Assembly (NCBI GenBank): GCA_000727475.1
Contig: KL647297.1
Span: 3,195,262 to 3,259,261, forward strand
Length of the DNA: 64,000 nt
Direction of reading: 5' to 3'
DNA from: Sarcocystis neurona
Lineage: Eukaryota; Apicomplexa; Conoidasida; Eucoccidiorida; Sarcocystidae
Shown: piece after piece, positions 48,224-59,772 of the stretch
How the letters are laid out: every line of letters begins with the position of its first letter
Position numbering within the stretch: position 1 is the stretch's first letter
Made by a program: the position numbers and the translations under genes
The notes under the pieces: model-generated
What the model saw: the letters and a program-made list of their open reading frames with translations, nothing else
What the model was told of the DNA's origin: nothing
The model's database searches: none

Positions 48224-49548
48224 TCTCGGGGATTAAGTATTTAATACAGTGCGGTGACAGCACCGATGTCACCAAACGGGCACAACCAGTAAGGTAACTG
48301 TAGGCAGGTTTCTAGAATTCTGTTTTGGAAGTGCTGCGTTTCATGAGGGACAAGTCTGTTTCGACGGGATACAAAACTGTCTCCCGTAAACCGAGGTTTC
48401 ACGACGAGCGAAGCGTGCTTGTAGACAATGCTGTGATCGTGCTTCTCCTGGTGTCGGCCTTACGAGAGGAGAGCCAGTATCTTTCCACAGCATGCACAGG
48501 ACGAGTCGACGGCTTCTTTTCGCCAAAAGCCCCTCTCCCCGCGGCGCGCCACTCACAAGGTGCCCCACTAGCGCACCAATTACGAAGGGCACGGACTCAC
48601 GGTAACGCGACAGGTGTTCAGTCAACTGTGTACATTCCGAGCGACGACGCTTGCGATACATTACGTCCACCGTAGTGCGAACGGATATTTCACGCACGAA
48701 CTCAGGCTTGCAGACGCAGCCAGCTGCGCAAAGGAATTTGATCCAGGCCAGCTGACCACTGGCTGCGTGAACTTGACACGCAAGAACAGCCCTGTAACCG
48801 CTGAATGCTGCCCAGCCAAGCGCACCAAAAATAACCAGTTTACTTCGATACGAAGGGGAGACCGCAAGAATGCGTCAGTTCAAATCCTGTTTGAGTAGTT
48901 CTCTGTGTTTCTCCATACTATAACAGCTGCATAGGGATCCTTCTGCAGAGCGGTGCACTGCTCACTGGCTAAAACCTGACCGCCCGCACTCACCCTACGC
49001 ACGCTTAGAATCTGCTTTGACTATTAAACATTCACTTCTCTCCGCATCCCGTTCAGCTGGACGAAGAACAGCGAAGGGACCGCATATACAGTATGCGATC
49101 ATCGACGGCAGCTTCATTACACCCTTATTCCGTCATCGTACGCAACAGGCTCACAGGATTCCGTCTCGCCTGACCGCGCTGGTCAAGGGAAAACCTCTTA
49201 TCTCGACGTTTCGTAAACAATTTCCAGGGCTCCTTGGACACAAGAAAGAAGCAGGCCGCAGCATATCCCGTAGCAAAACAAATTCGACGGTATGTTTTAC
49301 ATCTGGCGAACACTGCGAAATAGCATGGCCCAGAGTTCAAGTTTTACATCTAATGAACGCTACGAAACGGCGTGGCCCAGAGTTCTGGAAATTGAGTCGA
49401 CCAAAAGTAGTCGCCACGGATCGTACATTCGTTTAGTTTCAACAAGTTTGACGGTATGGACTGTGGCCCAGTAACAGCCGATCCAGAATGCGGACGTTCC
49501 CAGTACGCCGTCTGGGTATCGTTTTTCCTTGCGAACAAAAAAGTCGTA
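48224..49548. other. repeat-poor DNA, unassigned ORFs
   Basis: Minus 48341-48697 (118 codons) overlaps plus 48325-48675. Plus 49017-49436 (139 codons, contains RKQFPGLLGHKKEAGRSISR) overlaps the 47-bp duplication. No domains or splice partners were found. The tract just before 49,549 may hold the promoter of the next ORF. Confidence 0.35.
49294..49387. repeat. 47-bp direct duplication
   Basis: The unit begins gttttacatct, includes GAACRCTRCGAAAYRGCRTGGCCCAGAGTTC and occurs at 49294-49340 and 49341-49387 with about eight differences. The unit length is not a multiple of three, which argues against continuous coding across it. Confidence 0.85.
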
Positions 49549-50040
49549 ATGTTCGCTGTGAAAGCTCTCACGCCGATGATGCACTTAGTCGCTCTCGGTG
49601 CCCTTTTGCTACGGCTTTTACAAGCAGCAGCTGATGCAAGCAAGCTGAATGGCTTTTCCAATGCGAGCAGCATTACACACAAGTTTCCCGTGACTGCTCG
49701 GCACGCTTACAACCGTTATCCATATTGGAGGACATGTGTCATCGACTGCGCAGATGCGCTACCTCTGACAGCATATACCCGCGCATTACTGGAGAAGTAC
49801 TCTGGACAAAACGGTATCAGTATCTGCGTGGCAACGTTTCGAGACGGAAAGTGTGCAATACACAACCACTCCACTGTGCCATCGACTGCACAAGCAAGAG
49901 TATCCGCACCGCGGAGTACGCGTTGTAAAACACTGCTCCTGAATACGACTGTCGTTGCTCCGCTGTCGTCGGGCGGCAACGACGCGCCAATTGTACACGA
50001 TACGGCTTGGAAGAGAACTGTGCAGCGCACGACACACTAG
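49549..50040 (+). CDS. predicted secreted small protein (163 aa)
   Basis: The frame is open from 49,456, but the ATG at 49,549 gives a classic signal peptide: a basic start (MFAVKAL), a hydrophobic core (HLVALGALLLRLLQAAA) and a likely cut before ADASK. The mature part has five cysteines (TCVIDCADAL, SICVATF, GKCAI, TRCKT) and three N-x-S/T sequons (NASS, NHST, NTT). It ends at TAG with a basic tail. There is no transmembrane segment or GPI-like tail, so if it is a surface antigen the last exon is missing. It is the only convincing plus-strand gene in the window. Family unknown. Confidence 0.55.
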   Translation: MFAVKALTPMMHLVALGALLLRLLQAAADASKLNGFSNASSITHKFPVTARHAYNRYPYWRTCVIDCADALPLTAYTRALLEKYSGQNGISICVATFRDGKCAIHNHSTVPSTAQARVSAPRSTRCKTLLLNTTVVAPLSSGGNDAPIVHDTAWKRTVQRTTH

Positions 50041-53000
50041 CTGCATTAGCTCATCCTTCTATTCCACTTCCTTGTTTCGCCCACCTCTTCCGTAGACCCC
50101 ATAATATTCCGGCACGTGGTAAGCCCTGTTGACGACAACACGTGTACAATTCCTGCTCATGATTATGGATAACGCACTCGATGACGGTTGGCACAGCACT
50201 TGAAGCTACTTGGTGAATGTAAACAGCGGGGCGTGCTGTACGGCTCTATCGCACGAGATGAATAGTAGCACGACGTTTTCCACTCGGCAGTTCATACTGG
50301 TGTATCAGTTCTTCAGTGTGGACTTCCGCAGCTGTCACGCGGACTTGTCCACCATGCAAATTCCCCACCCTGTTGTCCAGAAATTATGGCTTTTGGTTGG
50401 TATTTACTCCAGCTCAACAGCAACCGACTGCCTCCTTCAAAATGCGAAACCACATGAAGCAAACGCAGCAGCAGGTCCTCGTGTCGCATCATCACTTTCC
50501 CCAACCGTTTCTGCACCCCAAGGCCTTGCTAATCGCGAACTACTATATTCACCTGCTGGTAAACAGGATTAGGCGTCAGCCGAACAGCGGTGTCCACCAG
50601 TTGAACAGAATATACCTCTACGAGCACCACCTGCGCGAATGGTTGTAGTACAGCTGTTCATTCTTTGATGCAGCGTGTTCTCACCTCCTCCACGCAATTA
50701 TGCATCCCTGCATCTTAAACGCATGACTTGCACATGATTACTACTCTATCTTCTCTCTCACATTTCCACGACGCACGTTCCTCCAAAAAGGTTGTCACTG
50801 AGCAAGCGCCCTCCTTGTCCCACTAGAGCAACCAGTGTGGTCGTTTTTTCCACTTAGCTCATCACTGCTCCACCCCCGTGCACGATCCTTGTTCCACCAA
50901 TTCGAAGTGTCATTTTGCCTGCAATATGGCAAGCCAATTTCTATGTAGCTACCTCCACGCTGCTAATCCACTTCTGCCCCAGACTCCGTCGTGCAGTCAA
51001 CTTTTTAGAGCTACAGAAATACGCCGTTCAGGTGCACCACTGTGCCCCGCGTATGTTCAGACCCTGATTCGCACGGGTGATCGAAGACGGCTGCGTTTGT
51101 TCACTCCGGACGCTAGTTTATCAAATTCCTCCTATTCATGTGGACTATACGGCTGTGTCCCTCGCTGCATCTGCCCCTCTTCGCCGTCTCTTCTTGCCAC
51201 TTCTGAGTCATCGTCGCGTGCTGCGGCGGGGACGAGAGCCCGATGTAGAACGCCTCCTGTCCCGGCCGCCGCGGTCGCGCCTGCACGTTTTGAGCACAGC
51301 AACGGTTCAAGCTCCACATCCACGCTTTCTCAGTCGATGCAGCCGCCGCACACCTTGCCGCGGCCGCCCCAAAGAAACGCATACAAACAAAGCTTGGTAG
51401 ACTGCCTGCTTCTGCATACCTTGCACGAATCGATACCGCACTATTATGGTAGGCGCAGTCTGTTAGAGGTATCAGTGTGTGTGCAGGCGCACACATCTAG
51501 CCGGTGTCCTGTAATCAGGCTTCCACGCCTGCGGATGCACATACATAATACGTATGTGTGTCTGCCGATGCTTTTATGTACGCACTGTAGTATCAGCACA
51601 TCTACAACGGAATTAAGCGCACGTATTTTACGTTGAGTCGGAACAGCGGCAGTCACGTCGACACTAACCAGGTGAAATTCAAGTGACGTGAGTTCCACTC
51701 GGGGCCGTATTCTGGCGGGACCGGCACAACTCAGGGCTTACTGTGCTATGTACGAGTTGCACTGTTCTTCAGTAGGCCACGACAATACAACCGTCCCTTT
51801 AAACACAAATACCGTCTGCTTCCGCAGTACAACTGCCGTCTGCACGCTGCAAACCCCGAGGCGTCACCAGTCACCAGGTGGGGGTCTATTTCTGGTCGCC
51901 CAGGCAGCAGCACCAGCAACAAAGTGAAACGCTTTCAGCACACAGGTGACACACAATGTCTGCTTTCTTAAAATGCGTGGCACGCGCATCACTTTATGAC
52001 CGCCCAACACTTTTGCCGAGGACTTCTACACCGCGAATGCAACCTTGTGAAGAGCAGCTGTCCTGCGGGGACACTACTTGTTCATCGTCAGAAGCTATCC
52101 CCTGTCATCCACGGTAGCTCTCCTGCACATACTTTTGAAGGCAGATGCAGAGCCGACGCAGAACACCGCCGCTACGCGCGAACTACATGCGCAGATGAAT
52201 ATAAGCTTACGCGCCAGGATTCCTACGTCTAAGGATTCACTTACACAATTACGACAGCCACACACATTCTTCCGCCAATGTCGGCTTACGAGCGCGATCT
52301 TTCACGAGCAACCTTCTCCCTGTGGCCTTCTGCTCCTCTTGTGGTGTACCCCTCATACGCCGACGGCGCCGCCGCGTTGTAGTAGAACTCCCCTCCGTAC
52401 GCTGCGTACCGCGCCATGCTGCGACGTTGCAAAAAGATATTACAAAAAAAGGGCACCTTTTTGTCAAACAGTGATCATGTGCTTCGCCACGACGCGTCAC
52501 ACCAAGCACATGGTAGCTGCGTTTCACTCAGACCCCCCCGCAAATTCACAACAACGGCGCAAAAGCGCAGACGATTACACACACACACGCACCCGCACAA
52601 GGCCAAGCATTTGAAGTAGGTGCATTGATGTATCCCAATACAGAAAGAAACAACAGAGGACCACCCACCTGCGCGTAGACGAATAGCGAAATGCCTGGAC
52701 GAAGTTCCGCCCACCCCCTCCCCTGGTTCATGCATGCACGCATTCTGCAGGGCACACACTGCAGCCACACCATGCGAGGCAGCCGGAATTCTGTTGCCTT
52801 GTATCTGTGTGATACACATATATATACATATATATATATACATATACATATATATATACATATATATATGTATATACGGGAAGTCAGTATACTTTCACGG
52901 TACAGTTGCCTCTCTGCTATTTTCGATACAAAAAAGAATGGCGTCTCTAGAGACCGCAGCGGTGTTTTCCTGTGCTCTCGGTGTGTCAGCGCGGTACGGA

Positions 53001-53093
53001 GAACCGTGTCCGCCGCCCGTTGTCGCTCCACAACAACTGCTGCTGCACGCACGCGTGTTCTTGTTGTGTCCGCTGCGGCGCCGTCTTCCGAAC
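50041..53093. other. transition from repeat-poor to repeat-rich DNA; unassigned ORFs
   Basis: Plus 50878-51636 (252 codons) is Ser/Cys/Pro/Arg-rich. The same DNA at 51,113-51,496 has two minus frames that look at least as coding (one ends GEEGQMQRGTQPYSPHE, the other QKWQEETAKRGRC). The 50,313-50,650 segment is open on both strands. I cannot choose a strand, so no CDS is called. A GC-rich, Pro-coding tract appears from 52,340. Confidence 0.35.
52815..52876. repeat. TATATACA array
   Basis: About 60 bases of acatatatatata units; it marks the return of simple repeats after the 20 kb repeat-poor block. Confidence 0.9.
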
Positions 53094-55870
53094 TTACGCT
53101 TCATCGGCAGCTCTCTGTTCACCGTAGTAGACCGCCGTGGCTGCGCCTCTGCTTTCGTAGCCAGCGCTGCCTCTGGCGTCGTAGAGAGCGTCTGCCCCCG
53201 CCCCCCCGGCGCCTCTACCCACGTCGTAGTAGTAGCTGTTTCCGGCGGCTGCCCCGGCCCCTCCGCGGCTGCTGCTGTACGCGCTGCTTCTGCCGTTGGC
53301 GTCGCCTACGCGTCCTGCGCCAGCTGCAGCACCTCCGTAGCCGTAGTAGTCGCCGCGACCGCCTGCGGCGGCCCCGTTGTCCGCGTAGCCCGCAGCCGCA
53401 CCTCGCGGGACGTAGTCGGCCGCGCCTCCTCCGTACCTATCGACGTAGGCGCCACCGACACCGCTCCTCACGTACTCGTATCCACCGCCTGCACCTGCGG
53501 CTCCGCCGCCCGAGCGCATAAAGCCGCGCTCGTCGGGCCACGCTCCCCCTCGGCCGCGGTCGCCACGACCGCCAGGTGGGCCGTCGTAGTAATAATCGAA
53601 TGGTGGGAGCCCCATCGCTGCTGCTGCTGGGGGGTAGAACTCTCGGGAGGCGCCTGGCGCCACCGCGTAGTAAGGCAGAAATCCAGGACGCAGCCGACCC
53701 GACTTGTCGTATTTCACACTCGCGCCTGACAGGGGAAGTCAGTGGCAGTAGCAGCAGCACCGTTGAAGTAGAACAGCAACAGCAAAACGAGCAGCAGCAA
53801 AAACAGCAGCGGCAGCAGTCTCGTGCAGCAGTGCCCACCCGGAACAGGAGCAGCAGCCGCACCAGCTACCAACAGAAACCTCACGCTAACCAGTTTTCGC
53901 CGAATGTCGCTACGCTGCCCATCAGACTACCCCCTTGCCGCTAAAGGCGTGCGACCCAGTACCCCGCCTCCACCACCCCGCGGCAGCCCACGCTGCCTCC
54001 TGCAGGCACTTTCTCTGCTCTCCCCTGCGCGCGTCCCGCAGATCCCTGTATCCTACGCAGCCTTCACAGGCCTCCTGTACAGGAGCAGCCCCCTCTGCTT
54101 CTACCTGCGTCGACGCTGCCTTTCGATCACCAGCCCTCTAAATACGCGGAGTGTGTCTCCTTTTTTCCTCTGTGGGCGTCCTCCGTCTCGAGCAGTGCGC
54201 CACCATCTCTCGACTGCTGCTCCGTCTTCACTCTGCGCTAGTAATGCTGGTCTATACGCCGCCTGGTACACTGCCGACCATATCTACGTCTAAAGAGGTA
54301 TGTGTATGCATGTAAATATACGCACGTATACATATACACACATCCGCACACACCTGCGTGCCTCCCCTGACATTCACAAGTGCGCGGGGGACACAACCCC
54401 AAGTATCTACGTATGTCTCTTCCCCTCGCACACATTCGCCTCGCCCAGGCATCTCGGCACTATGTTTACGACTTCCCCTGCTCAGTTTTGCGCGCCTGTC
54501 TCTCTCCTCTGTTCCTCTACTACTAGTTCCTGCTTCAACCCGTTTCTCTGCGGCTTTGAAACGCAGACAGAGTCCCTCTTCCCCGCCTGCACCCAACTTT
54601 CTTCTCTCACAATTTTGACGCACACCACTTCACTCAGACCCTCCTCCAGCTTCCCCGGAAATAAAGACCTTCCTCACTCGGCTCTCACCCGGGGGACCTT
54701 TGTACAGTCCCGGAGTCGGCTGATGCGGCCTGTTTCTCTTCGCCCGCTCCACCCGCAGCGGCTTCGTACTGTCGCCGCAGTACGCTTTGCCGTCCAGTCT
54801 CTCGATTGCTGCAGTCGTGTTCGCAGGGTCTCTGTACGAGACAAACGCGAAGCCGCGCGATTCTCTGTAGCCAACAAACGGAAGCAGCGCCCGCCGGAAG
54901 CGAGCATGTAGACACGCGCCAGAAATCTGCGCTCGCGTGCCCGCCTTCTCTCCCTGTCTCTGCCTGCCTCTCTCTTTGCAGCACAGTCAAAATTTCACCG
55001 CTTCACCAAAAGACGCATGCGTGCAAATGTAGACAGATCCACCCTCCCAGACCAGTCGAAAAGTTTACACACGTGTAATCTCACCCACCCACACACATAT
55101 GGAAACTCATGCGCAGAGTCTATTACACGACCCCCCTCCTGTTACACCGCGGCCCCGCAGGCACAGCGCGAGTGCGCGGTGTGGCGAGAGGAAAACAGCA
55201 GCACACAAAAAAAAGGAGCAGGAGCGAATCGAGCAGATGAAAACAGCAGCGGCAACCGGCGATGCAGCACGTCGCCAATACCTGCAGCATCCCCAACAAA
55301 CCCAACAGGGCACGTGCGACGCCGCAGCCGTCTCACAAAGAAATAACGGCAGGAGAGGAGCACACAGCTGCAGACACAGACGCAGAGTCCCCGGAACACC
55401 GGGAAACAAAATTCAGCGGAGACAGCAGCAGACAACGCATCCTTGCAAACAGCGCCGGACACGTCGCCGTGTACTAACCGTCGCAGTCTCAAGACTGCCT
55501 GCTGTGCCCACGGCGCCGCCGACGGCGTCTCCACGGGCGTCTCACGCATGTTGTACAAACACGCGTCTCCGTCGCACACAAGTCGCTCAATACGAAAAGA
55601 AGACCGCACCCCGCAGACAGCGCGCCGCTCGCAGAGAAACGCGCCAACAAAACAAACAAGGACGTACGTGGACGTGTTCAACAGGGCGGACTCGCTGGCA
55701 CATACCTGGTGACTGGATTTGTCACAATGCGGCAGTCCTGCACTTCTCCTACTTCCTCAAAAATGCGGCGCACGTCCCCGAGCGAGCAACGCAGCGGGAT
55801 ATTCGACACGTAGAGCGTGGTGCCTGCAGCCCCAGCAGCGCGCATCAGCTGAAACGACTCTTTCTCATGC
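53094..55870 (-). CDS. Tra2-like RNA-binding protein (one RRM, Gly/Tyr-rich tail)
   Basis: Three exons join in frame on the minus strand: about 55870-55706, 54864-54689 and 53725-53094. The first two form one RRM: RNP2 is LYVSNI and RNP1 is RGFAFVSY, split by an intron after NPVT(R). A Tra2-type linker follows (RNRPHQPTPGLYKGP; the family consensus is R-P-H-x-P-T-P-G-x-Y). The last exon encodes about 210 residues of Gly/Ala/Tyr/Arg-rich low complexity (YDGPPGGRGDRGRGGAWP) ending DEA. Tra2 proteins bind purine-rich exonic enhancers and activate splicing in the nucleus. Here the C-terminal RS domain is replaced by a Gly/Tyr-rich one. The 5' end is missing; an N-terminal exon is expected between 55,900 and 57,000. 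The stop codon overlaps a GTAAGT, so a further exon is possible. Confidence 0.83.
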
Positions 55871-57049
55871 AGCCCAGCAGCAGCACTTTCTCCCACGCCG
55901 CTGCCTTGCGGCAGACACCGCGCAACAGCTACACTGCAGTCGCGCACAGGCGTCGAATCACGCAGGGGCACACACACACCATTCCACACTTAAGTACGGA
56001 GGTCTGTACACACAGCTTTGCGCCCGGGTATGACTGCAGCAGGATATACCCGCCGGCGCCAGTCCACCCATCCTAGCGACGCAGATGCAGGCTTCCTCTC
56101 TTGCGCCTCTGTGCAGAAGAACGAGCAGAACTCATCGACGCTCTCGCGCACAGCACAGAGAGCCACACATACACATTTCTATATCACCAGCGCCACGCTT
56201 GCGTCCACAGGCCACGAGACACTGCTGTGTTGCAGCGACTGCATGCGCGCCAGCAGCACTTCTCCGGCACAGAGATTTGCAACACCGGCACGCCACGTCC
56301 TCGTGCAGTCCCGCTGTCTCTTCCTCGTGACGCTCACAAACAAAACGCTACTGCTGCCTCCGGGCCGCCCTCTCTTCTCCCGCACGCCGACAGTCATCCC
56401 CCGCACATCACGCCCTCTCCGTTGACTGTCTACTTCTCCTCTTCCGCATCCCCGCCGAAGAGATACACACGTGCCTACCCATCTGGACATATATATCTGT
56501 ATCTACGCGCACGTCCACGCAGCTAGACTGCGACCTCTGTCCCCGGTGCGCAGCCTTTCTCCAGCTTTTCCCGCCCGGTTTCCAAGCGTTTCAACTGCTC
56601 TGCTGCCCCGCCTAGAGAAGTACCGACGCAGGAGTGGGAAAACGCCCCGTGCGGGTCACCACCGCGGTCCCCCCATCTGTCCCGCCATCGCCACCGCTGC
56701 ACGTCCGCCGAGGCGTCGCACTTCATCAACTTGAGAAACATATGGCTGCTACATACCTCGGTATGCAATGCACGAACTCTATGTGCAAAAACTGCCCGAC
56801 CCAGACTTCTTCCTCTCTTCCATATTCAACAAAACGTCCCAGAGTACCACCTCCACACAGATATACATACCTACACACACAGACACACATGCACATACAT
56901 GTACCTCTATATATATGAATATATAACACAGGTGCACACAGGCACGCGGCTGCGATGCCGTCGATGCCGCAGGTATTTGCTCCGATATGTATATATACAT
57001 ATCGTGTGTTCGCGTGTGTGTTCGCGTGGTCCTTTGCAGAAGGCACTAC
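55871..57049. other. probable 5' exon/intron region of the Tra2-like gene
   Basis: On the minus strand 56,715-56,630 reads DVQRWRWRDRWGDRGGD or, in another frame, VDEVRRLGGRAAVAMAG. Either could be an N-terminal exon of the Tra2-like gene, but the phase cannot be fixed. A TATATG array is at 56,895-57,005. Plus-strand frames at 56,018-56,526 are Pro/Thr/Ser/His-rich and overlap in three frames; they are not accepted. Confidence 0.35.
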
Positions 57050-58351
57050 CTACAGAAGCTCTTCATCTGGCACTTCTTTGTCTACCTTTTGCTCCTCTGC
57101 GTCGAAGAAGCCCTCAACACAAATTAGTATGAAGCGGCCCTATATTTTTGAACTACGACTGCCTTCTCGAGTAGCTGCATGCTCGGACTTCCACACACAC
57201 AACACGGCAGTCTTCCCCGTCCCCTTCCGTTCTCAAACTTGAGTTCGAGACACACACGCACACACGTGTGAGTTTCCACGGGCCCCCGCGTCTCGCTATA
57301 GTTGCCTATCTATCTCTCTATTCATACATACATATAAAGAGAGAAAGCCCAAGAGACGGCCCCGCTACAACTTCGGCGCGGCCGGCAGCCTTGTGCCCTG
57401 TATACTTGTGGAGACACATGCCAGCCCCACGTGACGTGCAGGCCCCACTCTACGCACAGAGGCGCGATTCGGGTGTACGTACACCCGGTCTCTCTACAGT
57501 GCGCCCGTCAACAGCCGGTCGTAGACACACGTACGTACGCCAGATGCTCGTGCGGACGTGGGCAGGAAAACACGCGTTCTACAGTGTGTGTACACAGCAG
57601 ACGTGGTTAACACGCCGGGAGGCGGTCGAAAGCAAGCAGCACCCCGTCGCCACCGGAGCACCTTCACCGACAACTACAGCACAACGAAGAAGAAGCAGCA
57701 GGGGGAAACAGGAGGGCTTGCAGCAGCTGCTGCTGGGACCTGCTGCTGCTGCAGTGTCAGTGGACGACAGCGGGGACAGAAAGAAGACGACGGAAGAGGA
57801 GACATGAAGGAAGGCAGGACGCAGAGACGAGACAGGAAGTGCAGAGGATGAATGTAGCTGTGAGAAGAAAACGTGACGAGGCCCCACAGACTTCTGCAGT
57901 CGTACTAAGCCGGGTAGGGGGGGCAGCCAAACGCGCGCACATTCTTCGAAGGGGAGAAGGGAAACCTGCACCCTCCTCGGCGACAAGCGTCACGCTCGGC
58001 AACACGTGAAAATGTGTCTGCCCCACACTACCCGCTCCAGACGAGACAGGAACTCCGTGTCAACGAAGCAAAAATGCGCCCAGACACAGACACAGAGAGA
58101 AAAGAAAGTACCTCTCCGCGCTGTCTACTACTACTACTACTAAGGCAGACGCTCTACAGCAGTGGTGAGTGAGACACGCAGGAACTCTGAGGGGGGGAGA
58201 CGCAAGACACGAACGAAGCAGCTACCAGCACCTGCCAAGAATGCTGGCACCGTGGCAACGGTGCTTCGACCAAGAAGGGCGGGAAGACGCGGACAACGGG
58301 AGGAGGACGCGCGAAGAAAGCAGCAACAGCGATCGACAGCAGAATATCGCA
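57050..58351 (-). CDS. hypothetical protein, two phase-0 exons
   Basis: An exon at 58351-58232 (40 codons) lies between CTGCAG and GTGCTG. It is hydrophobic (CDILLSIAVAAFFARPPPVV, then FPPFLVEAPLPR) and could be a membrane or signal segment. A terminal exon at 57139-57050 opens after ATATAG, reads GRFILICVEGFFDAEEQKV and ends DEELL before TAG. Both boundaries are phase 0, so they can be joined, but 1.1 kb separates them and other exons may intervene. The acidic C-terminus is the firmest part. Family unknown. Confidence 0.4.
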
Positions 58352-58677
58352 CTGCAGAGAGGAAGGCGACGAGACAGCAGAAACAGAAGAGGTGACGCGC
58401 CGGAAGACGAGGAAGCCACACGAAGCACCCCGCAACGCAGAACTGGTGCACGGGGAGTCGCCGCCGCGGGACCGGATTTCTTATAGAAACTCGCCGAGAA
58501 CAGAGAGAGGTAAACACACACACACGAAGACGAACTTCTGCTCTGCTGCCTTTCGCTGTCTGCCTGCCTGCATGTATGTTTCTGTGAGCTTCTACGCGCA
58601 GCAGCAGCAGCAGCACGGCCACCCCACACTCGCGGGTCATACACACTCACGCATGCACGCGCATGCCACTTTTTTCT

Positions 58678-58990
58678 TCAAGTCTGACAATCTGCATGTA
58701 TATACACACATGAGTGACGAATGGACGCAGTTCGCCTGTAGACACGCGATTCTTCTCCTAATGGCGTGTGAGCCACACGAAGTGAGGCAGACGCACAAGG
58801 GCGACCTTCTGCAGGCGCAGCAGCAGATAAAGAAGCCCGAAGATGTGTAGAGGAAAGCTGTGGGGAAGAGAGCCAACGATAAGAGACCAACAGAGTAGCA
58901 GCCACGCGTAAAGGAGACGCACACACGTGAACGACTGGCGCTTCCCATGAACGAAAGTTCCGCTTTCCCGAAGCGGTCTCCCATCACCAT
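58678..58990 (-). CDS. hypothetical protein, last two exons
   Basis: Exon 58990-58927 opens after TCTCTCTGACCAG with MVMGDRFGKAELSFMGSASR and ends at a GTGTGT donor. Exon 58808-58678 opens after CTGCAG and reads GRPCASASLRVAHTPLGEES then VYRRTASIRHSC to a stop. Phases agree (one base, then two) and the intron is 118 bases. The ATG at the exon edge is likely internal, with more exons upstream. The plus-strand frame over the same DNA (MSDEWTQFACRHAI) is the antisense alternative and has no splice support. Confidence 0.5.
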
Positions 58991-59084
58991 CTGGTCAGAG
59001 AGAGATGGGTGTCAGTCATGAGCAACCCACATTCAAATGAACTGCTGCTTCCTTCAGCACCGGTGCTGCTGCCCTTAGAAGTGC

Positions 59085-59455
59085 TGCCCCTCTGCTGTTA
59101 GGCATGTTGGTCCTTTGCTGTTAGGCATGCTGCTCCTCTGCTGTTAACCGTGCTGCTCCTCTGCTGTCACATGTGTTGCTCCTCTGCTGTTAGGCGTGCT
59201 GATCTCCTGCTGTGAGGCGTGCTGCTGCTCTGCTGTTAAGCGTGCTGCTGTTCTGCTGTTAAGCATGCTGGTGCTCTGCTGTTACGCGTGCTGCACCTCT
59301 TCTGTTAAGCGTGCTGCTGCTCCGCTGTTAGGCGTGCTGCTGCTCTGCTGTTAGGCGTGCTGCTGCTCTGCTGTTAGGCGTGCTGCTCCTCTGCTGTTAC
59401 AGACGTGCTGCTCATCTGCCGTTAGGCATGCTGCTCTTCTGCTGTTAGGCTTGCC
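59085..59455. repeat. ~24-bp minisatellite (GCTGCTCCTCTGCTGTTAGGCGT)
   Basis: About fourteen copies of a unit near ctcctctgctgttaggcgtg, with variants TTAAGC, TTACGC and GCTGCTG, lie directly downstream of the Gln-rich gene. A minus-strand frame (59351-59836) enters it and encodes a short Thr/Ala/Glu/Gln repeat (LTAEQQHA type), so a spliced form of the upstream gene could use it. Confidence 0.9.
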
Positions 59456-59772
59456 GCTGCTGCTGTTGTCCTGACTGTCGCTGCTGCTGTGACCCGTGCG
59501 CTGTTCTGCTGCCAGTGCTGTTGCGGTTGTTTTTCCCCTGCTGCTGCTGCAGTGGCGCCTGCTGCGAGTGATCGTCAGGGTGCTGGTGCTGCTTCTGCTG
59601 CTGACGCTGCTGCAAAGGCTGTGCTTCTGCTGCTCGTGCTGCTGCGGCCGCTTCTTCCTCCTGTTCCTGCCGTGCACACTGCTGGTATGGCCCTGACTGC
59701 TGCTGCTCCTGCTGTCCACCGCTGCTGGTGTAGGTGCTGCTGCAGCTCTCCTGAACGTGTTGCTGCTGTAAC

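Noticed and set aside
48810..48900. Possible tRNA (GTTCAAATC-like T-arm near 48,880)
   Set aside because: No acceptor stem, D-arm or anticodon arm could be paired around it.
52734..53729. 331-codon plus ORF and overlapping 276-codon ORF
   Set aside because: Antisense to the Gly/Tyr-rich last exon of the Tra2-like gene; GC-rich low complexity keeps them open.
58710..58850. Plus-strand 46-aa ORF starting MSDEWTQFACRHAI
   Set aside because: Antisense to the minus terminal exon 58808-58678, which has an in-phase partner exon; the plus ORF has none.
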